This document shows positions 1 to 12,639 of a DNA stretch of 64,000 nt, one piece after another. The notes under the pieces are model-generated. The model saw only the letters and a program-made list of their open reading frames with translations, searched no databases and was not told where the DNA came from. The DNA lies in assembly GCA_002110485.1 (NCBI GenBank), contig MOWL01000005.1, forward strand, positions 248,001 through 312,000. Reading direction: 5' to 3'. Source of the stretch: Emergomyces orientalis (taxonomy: Eukaryota; Ascomycota; Eurotiomycetes; Onygenales; Ajellomycetaceae). The translations under genes were made by a program, and so were the position numbers. The number at the start of each line of letters is the position of its first letter. Positions within the stretch are counted from its first letter, which is position 1.

Positions 1-3000
1 AACAAAAAAGCTTGTCGTTCATTTGATGTCCACGTGATTTTATTTTTCCTCATCTGAATGGGTTCAAATAGCTTCATTCATTCATTCATTGTTCTGTGGA
101 AATACTGGGTCGTCGGAATAGCCAGAGATAGCACCATTGATAATTGACCTGGGCTTAGATATCCAGTGCAGTGCATGGTCAGGAGCTACGGAAATTACTT
201 CATTATAAAAATTCAGGGCCTGCCTGGTATCTAGTAGTATGGATGGGCTGTACGGAGTACACTGTGCGTAACTCCCAGGTAACTACTACTAACTAACTTG
301 GCGCATGATGTTATCATTGAAACAAACCCCAAATTTGAACTGCAGAGCAGGTATTCCCAAAAATCCACTACAATTGCAGTTCATTTATTATCCACACTGT
401 CTCAGTGGCCACTAGCCCATGTTCACTATGAACTCAAGCATAGGCAGCGGGCAAGCAAGCAGGCCCATTTCCCGGGGACTCCAAAGCCGAGAGAAACCGA
501 ACAACGGCAAGGAACTCCATGTCTGGCATGGGCACGGCACGGCAAGCACAGGTTAGATGGCCGGTGAGTATGGAGTATGCCTTGACCGATCAGAGTTTTC
601 GTGGCTGGCTGGGGTTCAGGTAGACAATATTCTGATAGGTCAAGCTTCATTCAAGTCAGCGAAGAGCCTCAGCTTTGACTGTGCCTCCCTACCTAGGTAG
701 GGCTGAAAGAAGGGGCTAAACCCTGTTGAGACAGCTGAGGTGCCTTCCAAGGTTGTAGCCGCTATTCTCATGACCCAACTAGGCAGGTAAACAAGGATGG
801 TCCAGGTGGAAACGGAGAGTATCACCCCAATATGGCCTCGAGTCTTGTTGATCGTGCCTATTTTAGCCAATTCGTGAAGCCATTCCTCATCCTTCAAACT
901 CAAGGCTGACATAGCCTAGCCCATCCATGGATAATTGGCTTCGTCTGCTAATGAGATGTTCCGTTTTGGTTATGAATTTTGTCGCGATTTGGAATTAGAG
1001 TGAGTCAATGAATCCTGGAAATATAATAAGAGGCCGGTTTTATATGTGGGCCACCATCTAAGACGTAATTAACGAGCACAGGGCGAAAAATTTGATGCTG
1101 CAATTTAGATACTACTAGTTAATGGTGAAAACTCCACAGATTCGCTTGGAAGTATCTGATCATCTGATCCTCACTCCCCAATTGCGTATTGGATTCCCAA
1201 AGGATATTCAAACGTCAATCACATCGCAAAACACTCATCAGATTCTTCATAGATCCATTAAGACACGCACCTGTACACTACCTTTTTGGCTGATACATAA
1301 TTTACGACGTACGATTCGCCAAGGATATTTCACGACCCAACTCCAAGGGAAGTGTCAAAAAGTGGGGGGAAACCGGGCTTTGTATTGCCAGATTACTGGT
1401 AGGTATTATTAATTTGCCCAGGAGAAATACATAATGAGAACTAATAGCAAGAGCCAGCTAACCGCTGAGGCCATCCATGTAAGTTACATCGCTACTACCC
1501 ATGGCCTCCGATACTGCCGTTATTCGGCTATCAAGGAGACGGAAAGAACTGGCTTCATTTTAGGCCTTCTTAGCGGTTTTTCAAAATCCAAACCGCCTGG
1601 CCCTCTTCAAACAATGTTTCCAACGAGGCCGAGTGCAAACCAGTATATGGCAGGAGCATGATTGATAAATGTACTGTAAGAGTGTCAGACCACAGCTGTT
1701 GAGTTGATGCTCCGGCCCGTTCGCTGTCCGGGGCTGTTTATGACTGAACAAAGAATCTGGACAAAAGTGCCCCGGCTGCCGATCTTCTCCGGGTGGATGA
1801 CACCACCAGGGGTTTCCTGACGAGAATTTGGACAGTACCACACTCCACAAGGATACGTATTATTTTGGTGGGGGGCGCAAAACTCCCTGTCAGGAGTGAT
1901 TGGGTCAACGAACCATGTTGACTTCTTCATCATAGTAATAATAGCCTAGCCTGGGTTGTCTCGGCGGGTGCGAGTTAAAGTTACCACTAAGTTTTAGTTA
2001 AACCCTTGGGGCAACCCACTGGCCAAAGCGGCCCAAGCGGGCCAAATTCCCGAGCCAAACAAGCATAACTCTGATCGCCTGGTAATACCAAGCATCTCGC
2101 CTACAACGCTAGTACCACTGCGATAGGACAAACTTCCCTCCGACAACGCACGCAACCTCAGATAATGAAGCGATTATTTGGAATTTGGGGCCATTTTTCA
2201 ACTTGGCATATGATAATTAGCATGCTCGTGGAGCAGCTTCTTTCACATCGCCTAATGGCGACTTTGGGCTTTCATACAGGCGGCTGGGCATCCCTACTCA
2301 TTCTTTTGCCATATGATTCTCTTCAGTTCCCCACCATTACCTACGCTGCGTAGCTCCCTATTTACACCAAACACATTAATGTAGGTTTCTCGAAAACTTG
2401 AACGGGGAGTTTGTTCGGGCGCTTATTAGCGCGGGCTACCTGACATCTTGATCCAAGATGAGAAAACGGGAAATGAAAAAGAAAAGAAAGAAAAAGAAAC
2501 CATTTGAAGAGACAAAATCCGGTAAGGCTGATACAAGCCACCCGTGAACATTGCCACATTCTGGAACTCAAAAATCAATGTGTGGCTAGTAACTCTCTTA
2601 CAACGACAGACCGTAACAAGAAGATTTTCGACCTGCAATGATAACAAGGAAGCAAAATTACATCAGGTCATTCGTTGGCCCAATCCAGGAATAGGGATGA
2701 GCCCGGAGTTATTATTTGCTTCCTCGGTCACTACTTCTTACCTAACTCCGTGGTTGGAAGCCATCAAAGCTCTTGCCAAAGGCAAATACAGTCAGCTCTC
2801 TTAAACAAAGGCTAGAACGAACCCCTGAAGCCACTAACTGCCGTGGTGCAGTTAGAACTTCTACTCCGCAACATTATGTCAGAAACGCCCAGCAATTTAT
2901 AGGCGCTCAGGTATTGTCAATATACATGGAAGAAAGTTTCGGCCTCTCATGATGATTGTTTCTATAATCTGAGGTGAGAGCGTGTCCGTGGTGGCGGCAT

Positions 3001-3438
3001 GGGTTTATCTGATTATGGAATAACCAGTTCTGACATCACGTGGACCCATTTGACGATCGATTGCCCAATCAAACATACCTGATTTCTCATGTCGGCAGTT
3101 GGGGGACTATGGGACCGATTCGGGGGCAAGAAATTGGAACTCCCTGCTTGCATTTATCACATTGCTTTCTTGTCCATTCCACCCTCCTCTTTTCCTGTAT
3201 GTTACAGTCCCGTCACGGTCTGAGTAATAGGGAATCTTCTGTTCAATTGGCTACACAGTCAATGGTCAAAATTGAATAAGGAAATGATCGCTTAAATATC
3301 GGGCGATGTGGATTAAAAATGACGAAAGGGAAATTTTAGTTATTTATCCCTTCCTTCCACGTTTCCTCTCGGTTGGGCATAAGAGGAGAGGGATTAGTGA
3401 TAGTTTGCCATTGGCATTTTGAGTCATGAGGCGTTGAT

Positions 3439-3473
<35 letters not shown>

Positions 3474-3733
3474 AAGAAGAAGAAGAAGAAGAAGAGAAGA
3501 AGAAGATATGCTGAGATGATGCTGAAACGGTCACATGCAAAGTTTTGTGTATAGCAGGCAGTGTAGATAAGAGAGTGAGAGCATTAAACGGCAAAGGGTG
3601 CCCGGGGTTCCAGTCTCCAAATGTACACACCTACCCAATTGCGCCCCCAGAAAGAATAAACCCAATCACGAACGAAGAACGAAATCAATGGTTCTGTAGA
3701 GACACTCTTTCGCTCCGTCACCGCTGCTGTTGG
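1..3733. other. Gene-poor region, no convincing gene
   Basis: Open frames here are all under 100 codons, lack a recognisable domain and cannot be joined into a longer protein by plausible splice sites that I found. It contains a 16-bp perfect palindrome at 687-702, a TACGGAGTA motif at 251-259, and a long A-tract with GAA repeats at 3441-3507. It may be degenerate or regulatory sequence. I see no transposon ends or tRNA. Confidence 0.5.
3441..3507. repeat. A31 tract followed by GAA microsatellite
   Basis: A run of 31 A residues (3441-3471) continues directly into a GAA-rich triplet repeat to about 3507. It lies just beyond the 3' end of the minus-strand zinc-finger gene. It is a purine-only strand of roughly 65 bases. 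Confidence 0.95.
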
Positions 3734-5242
3734 CTATTGTTGTTCGCGCTTAGCCTTGCATTTGCCCTGTGCAAGATGTCCATTTCGGGCAGTTGTCCGA
3801 GTGAAAACGGTTCCGCAGTGTGGACACTCTGATTTCGTAGCAGTGCCTGCTTTTTCACGCTGATGGCGCAGAAGATTGCTAAATGTCGAAAATTCGCGGC
3901 CATTACAACCATGGTCCCAACATTGTGGTTTCGGTCGAGAATTCACCACTCGTACTTGGTCTTCCGGGGTGGGTGAGACGCTATACGGGGTAGAAAAATC
4001 ATCAGCGGGAGCTGAGGTGGTGGGTGGTACCCCTGCATCGGAGATAGGGGAGAAGGAATATTGTCTAGAGCTAGTAAAATAAGATTTTAGGAGGACTGGA
4101 ATCAGTCTTGGATAGGCGTTTAAAATAAAAGTGCCATTGTTTCAACGTACCTTTGATATGGATGTAGCGGATCAAATAGTGAGGAGCTGCGCAGGTTAAA
4201 ATTGTTAGTCCCTTCTCGTTAATTCTAGATATTTAGATTATGGCTCCTTACGAGGTGGGATAAGTATGGCTAGTAACGTTCGGTGCTGGATGATTCATAT
4301 AATCTGGCGTGAGGGAAGGTATAATTGTAGAAGGATTGGAGTACGATCCTGCAGCAGAATGCGACGTAAATCCGTGTTGTAGGTATTCATCCCGTCTATT
4401 GCTTGGACGAGACACCTGTCCTGGCGCGTCGTGCTCAGATAATGTGATCGATATCCTATCTTTATATTGTCTTGTGGAGGAAATTTGAGGCGCCTGAAGC
4501 GAATAGTGATGTCTGCCTGTTGGAGGCATATTTATCGAGGTATCTGGGGGAATAGGTCCTTGTGGTGGGGGATTTCGATTGGGTAAATTTACTTGGAATC
4601 CCTGTGGCATCGAGGATTCATTTTCTGTTCCGTAATCTGCATATGATCTCGTTACAATCAGCCCAAAAGGAAGAGATTCGGGCCATGTTAATACCTGGAA
4701 GTTGAGAATGGGCAGGCCCGGCGTAATAATAACTGGGTTGCGCAAAAGTTGATGAATGCGAGGGCATGTTGTAATTAAAGGCACTGCTGTTTGTCCAATG
4801 AGAATCGTAAGCTTTTTAGAATTTATTGATTTCATTGTTCCTTTCCACACAACAGTTTGGCTGTTTCAACCCACTTCATATGTTCTGTGGAATATTGTTC
4901 TTGCCTCAGAGGAAAGTCGCTATAGCTAATTTCGGGGTTGGGCGATCCAGTGCCGAACGGTAGTGGTGTTGAAGTCGCATCAACAGTAGCCGTCATTTGG
5001 AGGGACGACCAGTCTTGTTGTGCTTGACTGGTTGCGACTGCTAAATTTGCATCGAAATCCCTCAGATCGGATGGAACGTATTCTGGCGTGCGGTGAACGG
5101 CGATCGATGGCGGTGGGGTATGAGACGAAATATTTAGGGCTTCAAACTGCGCAGCAGTAATAGTAGCTCGTTGATCACTTCGAGAACTCCTAGATCTTTG
5201 GCTAGATGAGCTTCTTGATTGTTGACGTCTCTGTGATGACAT
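3734..5242 (-). CDS. C2H2/C2HC zinc-finger protein, 5 exons
   Basis: Joined exons 5242-4851, 4786-4695, 4636-4252, 4186-4151 and 4070-3734 give a continuous frame of 413 residues. The introns are 58-80 bp with GT-AG ends and every junction keeps frame; the first donor (GTGTGG) is the weakest call. The N-terminus is Ser/Arg-rich, the middle is Pro/Ser/Gln-rich and probably disordered. Two fingers end the protein: the first has C352, C357 and H371, the second C385, C388, H401 and C407, inside the motif CPHCGTVFTRTTARNGH. This layout, a low-complexity body with two C-terminal fingers, fits a nuclear DNA-binding protein, but no target or pathway can be read from the sequence. It stands alone in a gene-poor region, with long spacers on both sides. 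The finger assignment is firm; the transcription-factor role is inferred. Confidence 0.8.
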
Positions 5243-8200
5243 GCTGTAGTTAAAAGATTGGCGCTCTGTCGGTCGAAGAGAGAAAATGTAAGAGAAGGCA
5301 GTGGAATGCATACATGTGTTAAACGAGGTATTGTATTCTGGTCGAAAAAAAGTATTGGGGATAGGTGCTTCGCTGGATATTAAATGGATAAACCCGCACC
5401 ACGCATAACTTCGCAACAGAGGCGACGACACTTGCAATAATGTGTCTCAACCAGAATTATGCGAGGGTCATAAAAAGGAATGGAGATGATTTTGAAGAAA
5501 TGAACGTGCTTTTTGGGGGGGAAGGTAACAGTTAAAAGTAAGAGCTGCCAGCCTCTCCACCCCATACTGTTTTAAGAACAGATCCCCAGCCGGAACACTC
5601 AGCCAGTGCATCGACGCCCCATCCACGCCGGCCCATCAAGTAGGCCAGATTCAGCATAAACAATATTATTGATGCAGAGTCGTTTGCCACGCTTTGAAAT
5701 GCCGAGATGACAAATGAAAAGTCAGCCCTAAGGAGCTTGTTGGTTATTCAAGATTCTGACACATCCTCATAGATCCGTGGAAGATTATGATTCTGCACAA
5801 ACCATTTTGAACAGAGATATGTTCCCGCTCATCAAAGCCACCACGTGGAAATCGCCCAGACGATATTGTAGAAGTCCTGATGTTCTAAGTCGGTAGATTA
5901 GTTTCATACCCTACCCAGAGACAAAGTGCTAACTCTACACTTTCTCTCCGCGTCGATTACCCTCACTCTTCCGATCAATTCCATACTGCAAAATAGAGTC
6001 AGTAAAGCTGTGCCAAGAGAGGGGGAAATACTGTAATTTTCAATTTCAGAGTTTAATCCACGTCGGAGTAGTTTAAATTAGAGTGGCTAGCTCGAAATTT
6101 CCTTCTGTGGGCGTCATGCATTCATACGGCTCCCAACTCTTTTTGGCGTCCTTTTTAGGGCCAAAAATATTCAAGTGGAGATCCCCCAAAGGGTGGTGTT
6201 TTGGATGGCCATTCGTGAGGGCGGCGGCAAGGTAAGAGCCAAACCAAGAGCTGAGAGATACTTACAACGGCCCAAAGCGGTAGGCCACCGTCCAAGCTGC
6301 CAAAGACTCGATAAATTTTTGGGGGCCAATTGTACCAGGCGATGTATTTCGCTGAACAGTTTTGGCAAGGAAGTTTTATCTTGACGATTTATCTAACGCT
6401 TTTTAGACTTCAACCTAGCTAGCGCCAAGCCAGCCAGCTGCGTTTCTTCTGAGTGGTAGGGAGCCTCAATGCCCCTCTAGCTACAAACATATAATTAGCG
6501 AACTCAAGCGCCAGATGAGATACGAGACAAATTCTCACACATTGAGGCTGTTCAATGATGGGCAATTAATAATCTGCGTTAAATGCACGCAGAGGAGCCC
6601 ATAGTTAGAAGCGATTGTCTACCCGTTGGAGCATGGCGTTTTCGTCTTCTATTGGTGACGCCTCCAGGGATAAGGGTGCTATCACGACCAATGACAATTT
6701 TCCCATGCGATGTTATTTTAGGGACAAAGGAGGATCCTGGGCCACTCCGAAGCTAACTGAACGGCCGAATAATCCCTTGGGTTTGATTTCCAGGAAGGCT
6801 TCGTCCAAGAATGTTCAAGCTACTTGGGTTAGCAGAGTTATTCTCGCGTTGGCCATCCACTTAGTTAAAATTTCGGTATGCACGCCAACTGCGTCAGCCT
6901 TTCCCTGCCTTCAGCCCACTCTGTAGTCACGTAGTGTTTACAGAAAACGGGTCAAGGTAGTGCTGTATCTCTCCAGTCTGGCTGAAGAGTGGGCTGCTAG
7001 TTAAGTTAGAGCGCCTAGCGCCAAATGCTCAACACCAGCAGTTGACCCCTTATTACCTTCTAACATTGTAATAGTGATGTTCTCCCAAGCTCAAAAGATG
7101 CGAATGCTTAACGCCGCGTCCACAAGGCTAACGCTTGGCAGATAAAGCCGGTCCTGAATCAAGCATTCGTTCCGACAGCGGCAAGAACGAGTCGTCATTG
7201 TTGATAACACAATCTCTGTCTTTGATGGGTGCCTAGTGGCCATTTTAACAAAGGTGGAGAACGGCCCAGTCTCGGCCGTTGTTTACTGCGGCGTGCCAGG
7301 TTGGTTTTTTAGTATGGCCGAATTGCGGGAGCCGAGAGATCAGGTGAGTCTCGTGATCGACAATGCAGAGCAACCGCTATGCTATGGACAATTGGAGAAA
7401 ATGATATCAGCCTGATATTGTGGCTAAACACTGCTTGGGAGAAACTTTGAGAATCAAACTGCCCCTAGAACTACCCCGCTAGCAAGAGAAGGGCATTCAT
7501 GAAGCAACCGGCGGAAGTTAAATTCCTCACAACGATTATTATTATTACTAGTTATCGCCACGACGTTTCTTTTGCTCACGTACCACTATTGCCACACAAT
7601 GTACAGTACCTCCTCGGTGGATGTCGGGGTTAAGAAACCTATATCTCCATGCCGCCTAGCATTGTACTGGCTAATAATAATGCGCCTTGGAATACTCAAA
7701 ATGCCCCTAAAAGTTTGCAGAACGAAGAATTGGCAGAATGTTCCCTTATCATGATGACCTTGCAATCGCATATCTTAAGATTTGGAATTTTGGAGCTCTG
7801 AAAATACCCCAATCAATATGCCTCAATGAGTGGACGGACAGTCAGCTCACATTATCAGCTCAGGATAGGCCTTATAGCAGAACGAGATATAACTTGGAAC
7901 TCCCTACTTCGTGCTTTCACGGTTGAATCGGGTACAATCTACCTAGGTAAGGTGTTTCATGGCCTGACTGATGTAATAGATAAGCGTACTCGACATGGCT
8001 GTTCTCCAGATTCTAATAAATATGGCCCCAAATAGGAGATGTGGACGGCCGAAATATTCCTGGGCCCACAATACATTGTTCTAGTGCACAGTAGGGTTTT
8101 CAAGTAGCCAATAAGCACTCTGTGGTTATACTTTATTTCATCTATCTCCGAGAATAAGCACTTTATTTGAACACAGCATGTCCCCCTGATATTCTCAAAA

Positions 8201-11200
8201 TAAAATAAAAGTGCTGATCCGCCCGCAAGTTTAAAATGAAAAAGCGTTATCCGTTCCGAACAGGGAACATTTTATTATTTGCTCAGCTACGGGGCACTTC
8301 GCTTAACCCTAAGAATCCCAATTTTTCTGGTATCGTCTTGCCTCTTTCCAGCACGTCCGTTGGATCGTGGCGGCATCAGTTTCGTTGCATGAATCCACTT
8401 GCTGCGGGGTGATTACTGATCATGCCCTCGATCAGCCCTCCTCCGTCCAGGGCTTCTGGCTATGGAGGTCACACTCTTTCCCCGAGAGGCCATCGAGGAA
8501 GTGTTAGGTTTAGCCAATAATAATGACGACACATCGCTACTAAAATAGCGACGCAGCAAATGGTTTGTCCTCGCCTGTGTAGCATGGTTAGGATAACGAC
8601 TGGAGATGATGCGACTTCGGCCCGGGGCGGAGGAAGGCGAACCCAAAGAAATTGAAGAAAATGTTCCCTGACCAATTGCCGAGGAGATGAGTGGGGCTGG
8701 TAAGAGAAGTCCCTTTCGCCTCAATTTAGCCACATAAGGGCTAGGCGAGGGGATTGGACAGCCAATATCTTGCGGCCATTCCACCAGGTATCCAATCTCG
8801 AGCCCCGCAGATTATTTGTACGTTTCAATTCGGGTCTACCGGTTGTTCGCAGCAATAGGCGATGAACAATGCCTTTGTGGGCGCTAAACCGTCACGGCCC
8901 CTTTGTCTCCAACTGAGAAGGAAAAATAACATAAATCCAATCCATAACTGCCTTCTTTTGCGCCAGTCGTCAAAATCTCTTCAGCGTAGCATTCAGACAG
9001 TTCAGCAACTACTATTTTTATAGCGCGATCTGTACATAAATGAAGCAACAAAGTGATTAGCCAAAGCGCCATTGAAACGAATCATGCAACCCCACTGCAC
9101 AGGGTACGACCTGCAAATTTATCAACAGGAGACAGCGAGAAGAGACAAGTTTATCAGTGGGGCGATTTGAATCAGAGTCTTCGAATTCTTAGCTAGAGGT
9201 TTTTGAGAACAGCTTCCATAATCTGCTCTCTCCCTCTCCTTCCATAGCATAGGTAGGGGAGAGTAGCAGTGTATCGCGTGCGTACCTCATGCGTAAGCGT
9301 TTGAGAAGAGAGCCTCGCGTCCCCTTAAGGCGTCGAATATTGTTCTTTCATACTCGCCAAATGCCCCCCGCTCACTCAGCGAAGAATTAACTTCGAATAA
9401 ATGGAATGTGGCGTTCTGTTCCTTGAAACTCAAGGCCTGAGTGGCATAGGCGAATAATGCTTTGAGAATTCAGCCATCCGCTCAAGAGTTGGGGGCATGG
9501 ATTTGGCTCCTTCGTTCGATATGAGTTAACGCTAACAACGGCGGCAATATTGTGGATTATTGATACTATTATTAGCTCACGTGTTTGTCAACCATCAGCC
9601 AACCTCGCTGTTGACGCCAGAAATTTGTTGTAGGGCTGCGCCGTCACTGACCTGAAGCACGGGGATGTAGACCACGCCACCGCGAACTGGAATCAATAGG
9701 CTCGGGACGATGGTTGGTAAGACTCAAATGTATATATAGATTAGTTTTTATCAGCCTTGCCCACAGCTTCACAAAAACTTGGTAACTTTCTCTCACGATG
9801 CAGCACTGCAAAGTTACAAGGGAAGCTAGAGATAGTCTACGGACAAAGCACGAAGGGATTTGGACCATAATCAAATCCAATAAAAGCTTTTCAACAAGTA
9901 GGGGCGTGCATTTCTTTGTCGTCCGACAACCACCGAGGAGATGGCGAATAAAGTAGATGTCAAGTATTGGCTGGAAGTTTTTGGGTTTTCCAGCTTGATG
10001 CAGTGCAATCCTACCTCCGATGTCAGTCAAGCATAATCTGTACAATAATAAAGATTCCAACGCATGTCAGATTCTCTTCTTCTCCCCTTATTAGCAGGGG
10101 TATTTCCAGGATGATGCGATGCGGTACGGCAGCTCAGCATGTGGGGGACTTCCGGTATGAGATTGAATTCCCAAACAGTGGATATTGAGGAGGTGCCCAC
10201 GATCCGTAACGCTCGAAACCACCAGTTGCTATCATTACCATATGGTCGAATTAGTGCTTTGATTCACTCTGGAACCATCACGAAACCAACGTTTTGGAAA
10301 ACAGGAATGAATATTCGATCGTGATGGACAAGTTGAAACTCTCGGAACCTCCAACGTACATTAAAAGGTTTTCCACGGTTGATTACGCGAGAATGCCCTA
10401 CTTCCGTCATTGATGGCTGAAGTATGGCAATCCGCCTAGATGCCTCAAATGGCCGCACACATATTTCATATTTCCTGAAACGGTAATGCGATAAACGAGG
10501 ATAGTTGTGCAGCTGGTGTCATTGGGTGATTCATTGATTATCTGAAATCTTACGTCCAGATGATAAAGAGCCCTTCAATCACTGACCCTGGCACATCGCA
10601 TCGGTTGTAGGCGTCAGGCAACTTGCTATGTGTATTTCGACGTGGAGTTAACAGAATGATGTGGAAGAATCGGCCACTGTCGGAGCGGATGAATGTCCAT
10701 GCCCGCGTGCTGAAACCCCGTGATTCGGCGTTGTCGGATCAACAATGATGCGGGCATCTTCGCGATATCAGGTGGCCCATAGCATCATCATCATCAAGAC
10801 AACGAGTTTTTTCCAGCGCTGGTAGAGGCAGGGAATGCTTCTTTGGAGTGTTATCTTGATGGGATAGAGTTAGTCTATACAAGACCTAAATCAGGTAGCT
10901 CGCCATCTAAGCCGTTCTGGCAATCCATAACATCGACCGATTTCGATTCGCGCGCGTTCGGCACTACTGATGAAGCCAACCCCTCCATCTGGCAGCAACA
11001 CTACCTTTTAAGGCACCAGGGTATGCAAAAGGCGCTGCGAAAGATAAACTGGCCACAATTCGAAAGATATACGTGTTCTGATATTCCATCGGCTTATAAC
11101 CCTATTATCTGGCATTTGCCTTCGAAATCATTCCAGGATCGTTTCTAATATTTACTGGCTGGCCTGGCGCTCTACCAACGGTACAGGAAACTCCTCCTCC

Positions 11201-11234
11201 TATCGGTGCAAAACCCGCAAAATATCCGCACACA
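5243..11234. other. Gene-poor 6 kb stretch, no convincing gene
   Basis: The longest open frames (9644-10060 minus, 138 codons; 8413-8784 minus, 123 codons; 6615-6926 plus, 103 codons; 10843-11148 plus, 101 codons) resemble no family I know and show no clear splice partners. The palindromic motif TACCTAGGTA occurs at 7940-7949. Base composition is mixed and not extremely AT-rich, so strong RIP is not obvious by eye. The last few hundred bases probably include the PKR1 promoter and leader. Confidence 0.5.
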
Positions 11235-11765
11235 ATGGCCTCTTTTATTGAGGACCTCTGGTCCAGCATATTCACCCCTGGCGCAACACCTACCTTACTC
11301 CTCGCAACAAACGTAACCTTCGCCGCTCTCCAGGCCTTACTCTTCGCCCTTCTTCTTGCGACTTACAGTATTCACTTTGTTGTCCTCTCATGCCTATGCG
11401 GCAGTTTATGGTGGGCGATAAACTGGTTTGTGAAAGAATTGGAAATTTCCCGAGAACAATCGGAACCCGCCAACAATCCCCGATCCCAAGCAACCCAGAA
11501 AGGCCCTACGGGTCGGCCACCTGGAGCGATCGACACGGAGAGCGAAACCGAGACCGAAAGCCTTGCAGGGGGAGGGCCTAAATTTCCGGCGGCTGCCATT
11601 TCATCTGGTTTAATGGGACCTCCCCCTGTTCGAGGCCCTGGCACTTCCCGTGCTCCTCCACCAAATGAGGCGGAGGATTTAAGAAAGCGACGAAGTGCGC
11701 CGGATAGCTCTGGCTATGTGAGCACTGACAGCGAATGGGAAAAGGTTGATGAAAAGGGGAGATAG
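11235..11765 (+). CDS. PKR1: Pkr1-type ER membrane V-ATPase assembly factor
   Basis: This uninterrupted 176-residue frame begins MASFIEDLWSSIFTPG and matches the Pkr1 pattern: a short N-terminal helix with an FxPGxxP turn, then two adjacent hydrophobic segments (about residues 20-40 and 43-65) ending in a conserved WFVKEL. In yeast, Pkr1 is an ER membrane protein needed for assembly of the Vo sector of the vacuolar ATPase. The rest, from about residue 70, is polar and acidic, rich in Ser, Pro and Glu, and probably a cytosolic disordered tail. The tail is longer than in yeast, as is common for filamentous fungi. The start is supported by the conserved N-terminus. The next gene, APC2, is on the same strand about 0.9 kb downstream; there is no functional link. 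Confidence 0.87.
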   Translation: MASFIEDLWSSIFTPGATPTLLLATNVTFAALQALLFALLLATYSIHFVVLSCLCGSLWWAINWFVKELEISREQSEPANNPRSQATQKGPTGRPPGAIDTESETETESLAGGGPKFPAAAISSGLMGPPPVRGPGTSRAPPPNEAEDLRKRRSAPDSSGYVSTDSEWEKVDEKGR

Positions 11766-12639
11766 AATACGGACTATGAGAACCCTATACGGACCGATAA
11801 TCCGGAACTTCAGCCCGGCTTGAGCCCGCGACTACATCGAACCATATTCCCGTATATAGAGCATATAAACGCGTTGATTACGACTATCCGTACCGCAATC
11901 TACGGGTTCCCTACCCTGAGAACCTATTTACTTAAACCAATATTGTTTTTCATCCTAGTTTCCCGACGCCATCTTATTGCTACCTCGTTCTTTCCCTTGC
12001 GGATTTTTGCTTTAGATTGTCGGTTCCAGTCTACGATTCAGTTATTGGCGTCGATTCATTCAATTTGTGCTTGGGATTAGTGTTTGGTATTAACCGAACA
12101 ACGATTTGAGAGATACCCAAGATCATTAGAGAACGGAAGAGAGACGTTTGATACCCGTTAAGATTGTTATTGTAGATACGAGTTTTACTTGCCTATTTTG
12201 TTTTCATTCTTGACATGATGGCAACCAGAAAATAACTCAAGCTATCTTCAATTAAATTTCTCCTGATGCTAATCTTAACCCTATTCTGTTGTGAGAAAGA
12301 AGAAAGAAAGTTCTATAATAGTTGTAGCCTTCTCCATCTATTCCTCTGTTCCTCGGTGCTTTGCTGTGAAAGCATCCATGGATCCGCGCCCCTTTCACGT
12401 GATCACGTGTTTATCCGTCAGTACCTATTCCAAGCTTCGATTTCCAGTTGTATCTGATCCACGCCCGTATCTGTGCAGGGCGACAGGAGCATTTCACCAG
12501 GGACCAAATATCTTCAAGTTCCGGTTAGCCCGATGCTGAGCTCCTTTCGAGCTGTAGGGATGGCCCAATTCCTTTTCGTGCAGACCCTTTAAACCCAAAG
12601 AAAAACGCGCCAACCTGACATAAAACCACTCACGAAGCA
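11766..12639. other. Intergenic spacer between PKR1 and APC2
   Basis: This holds the presumed PKR1 3' UTR and the APC2 promoter. A CACGTGATCACGTG double E-box-like palindrome is present around 12397-12410. No coding sequence is supported. Confidence 0.6.

Noticed and set aside
8413..8784. A 123-codon minus-strand frame
   Set aside because: Ser/Arg/Pro-rich without a domain; two other frames overlap it.
9644..10060. A 138-codon minus-strand frame in the gene-poor region
   Set aside because: Normal composition but no motif, no splice partners and no recognised family.
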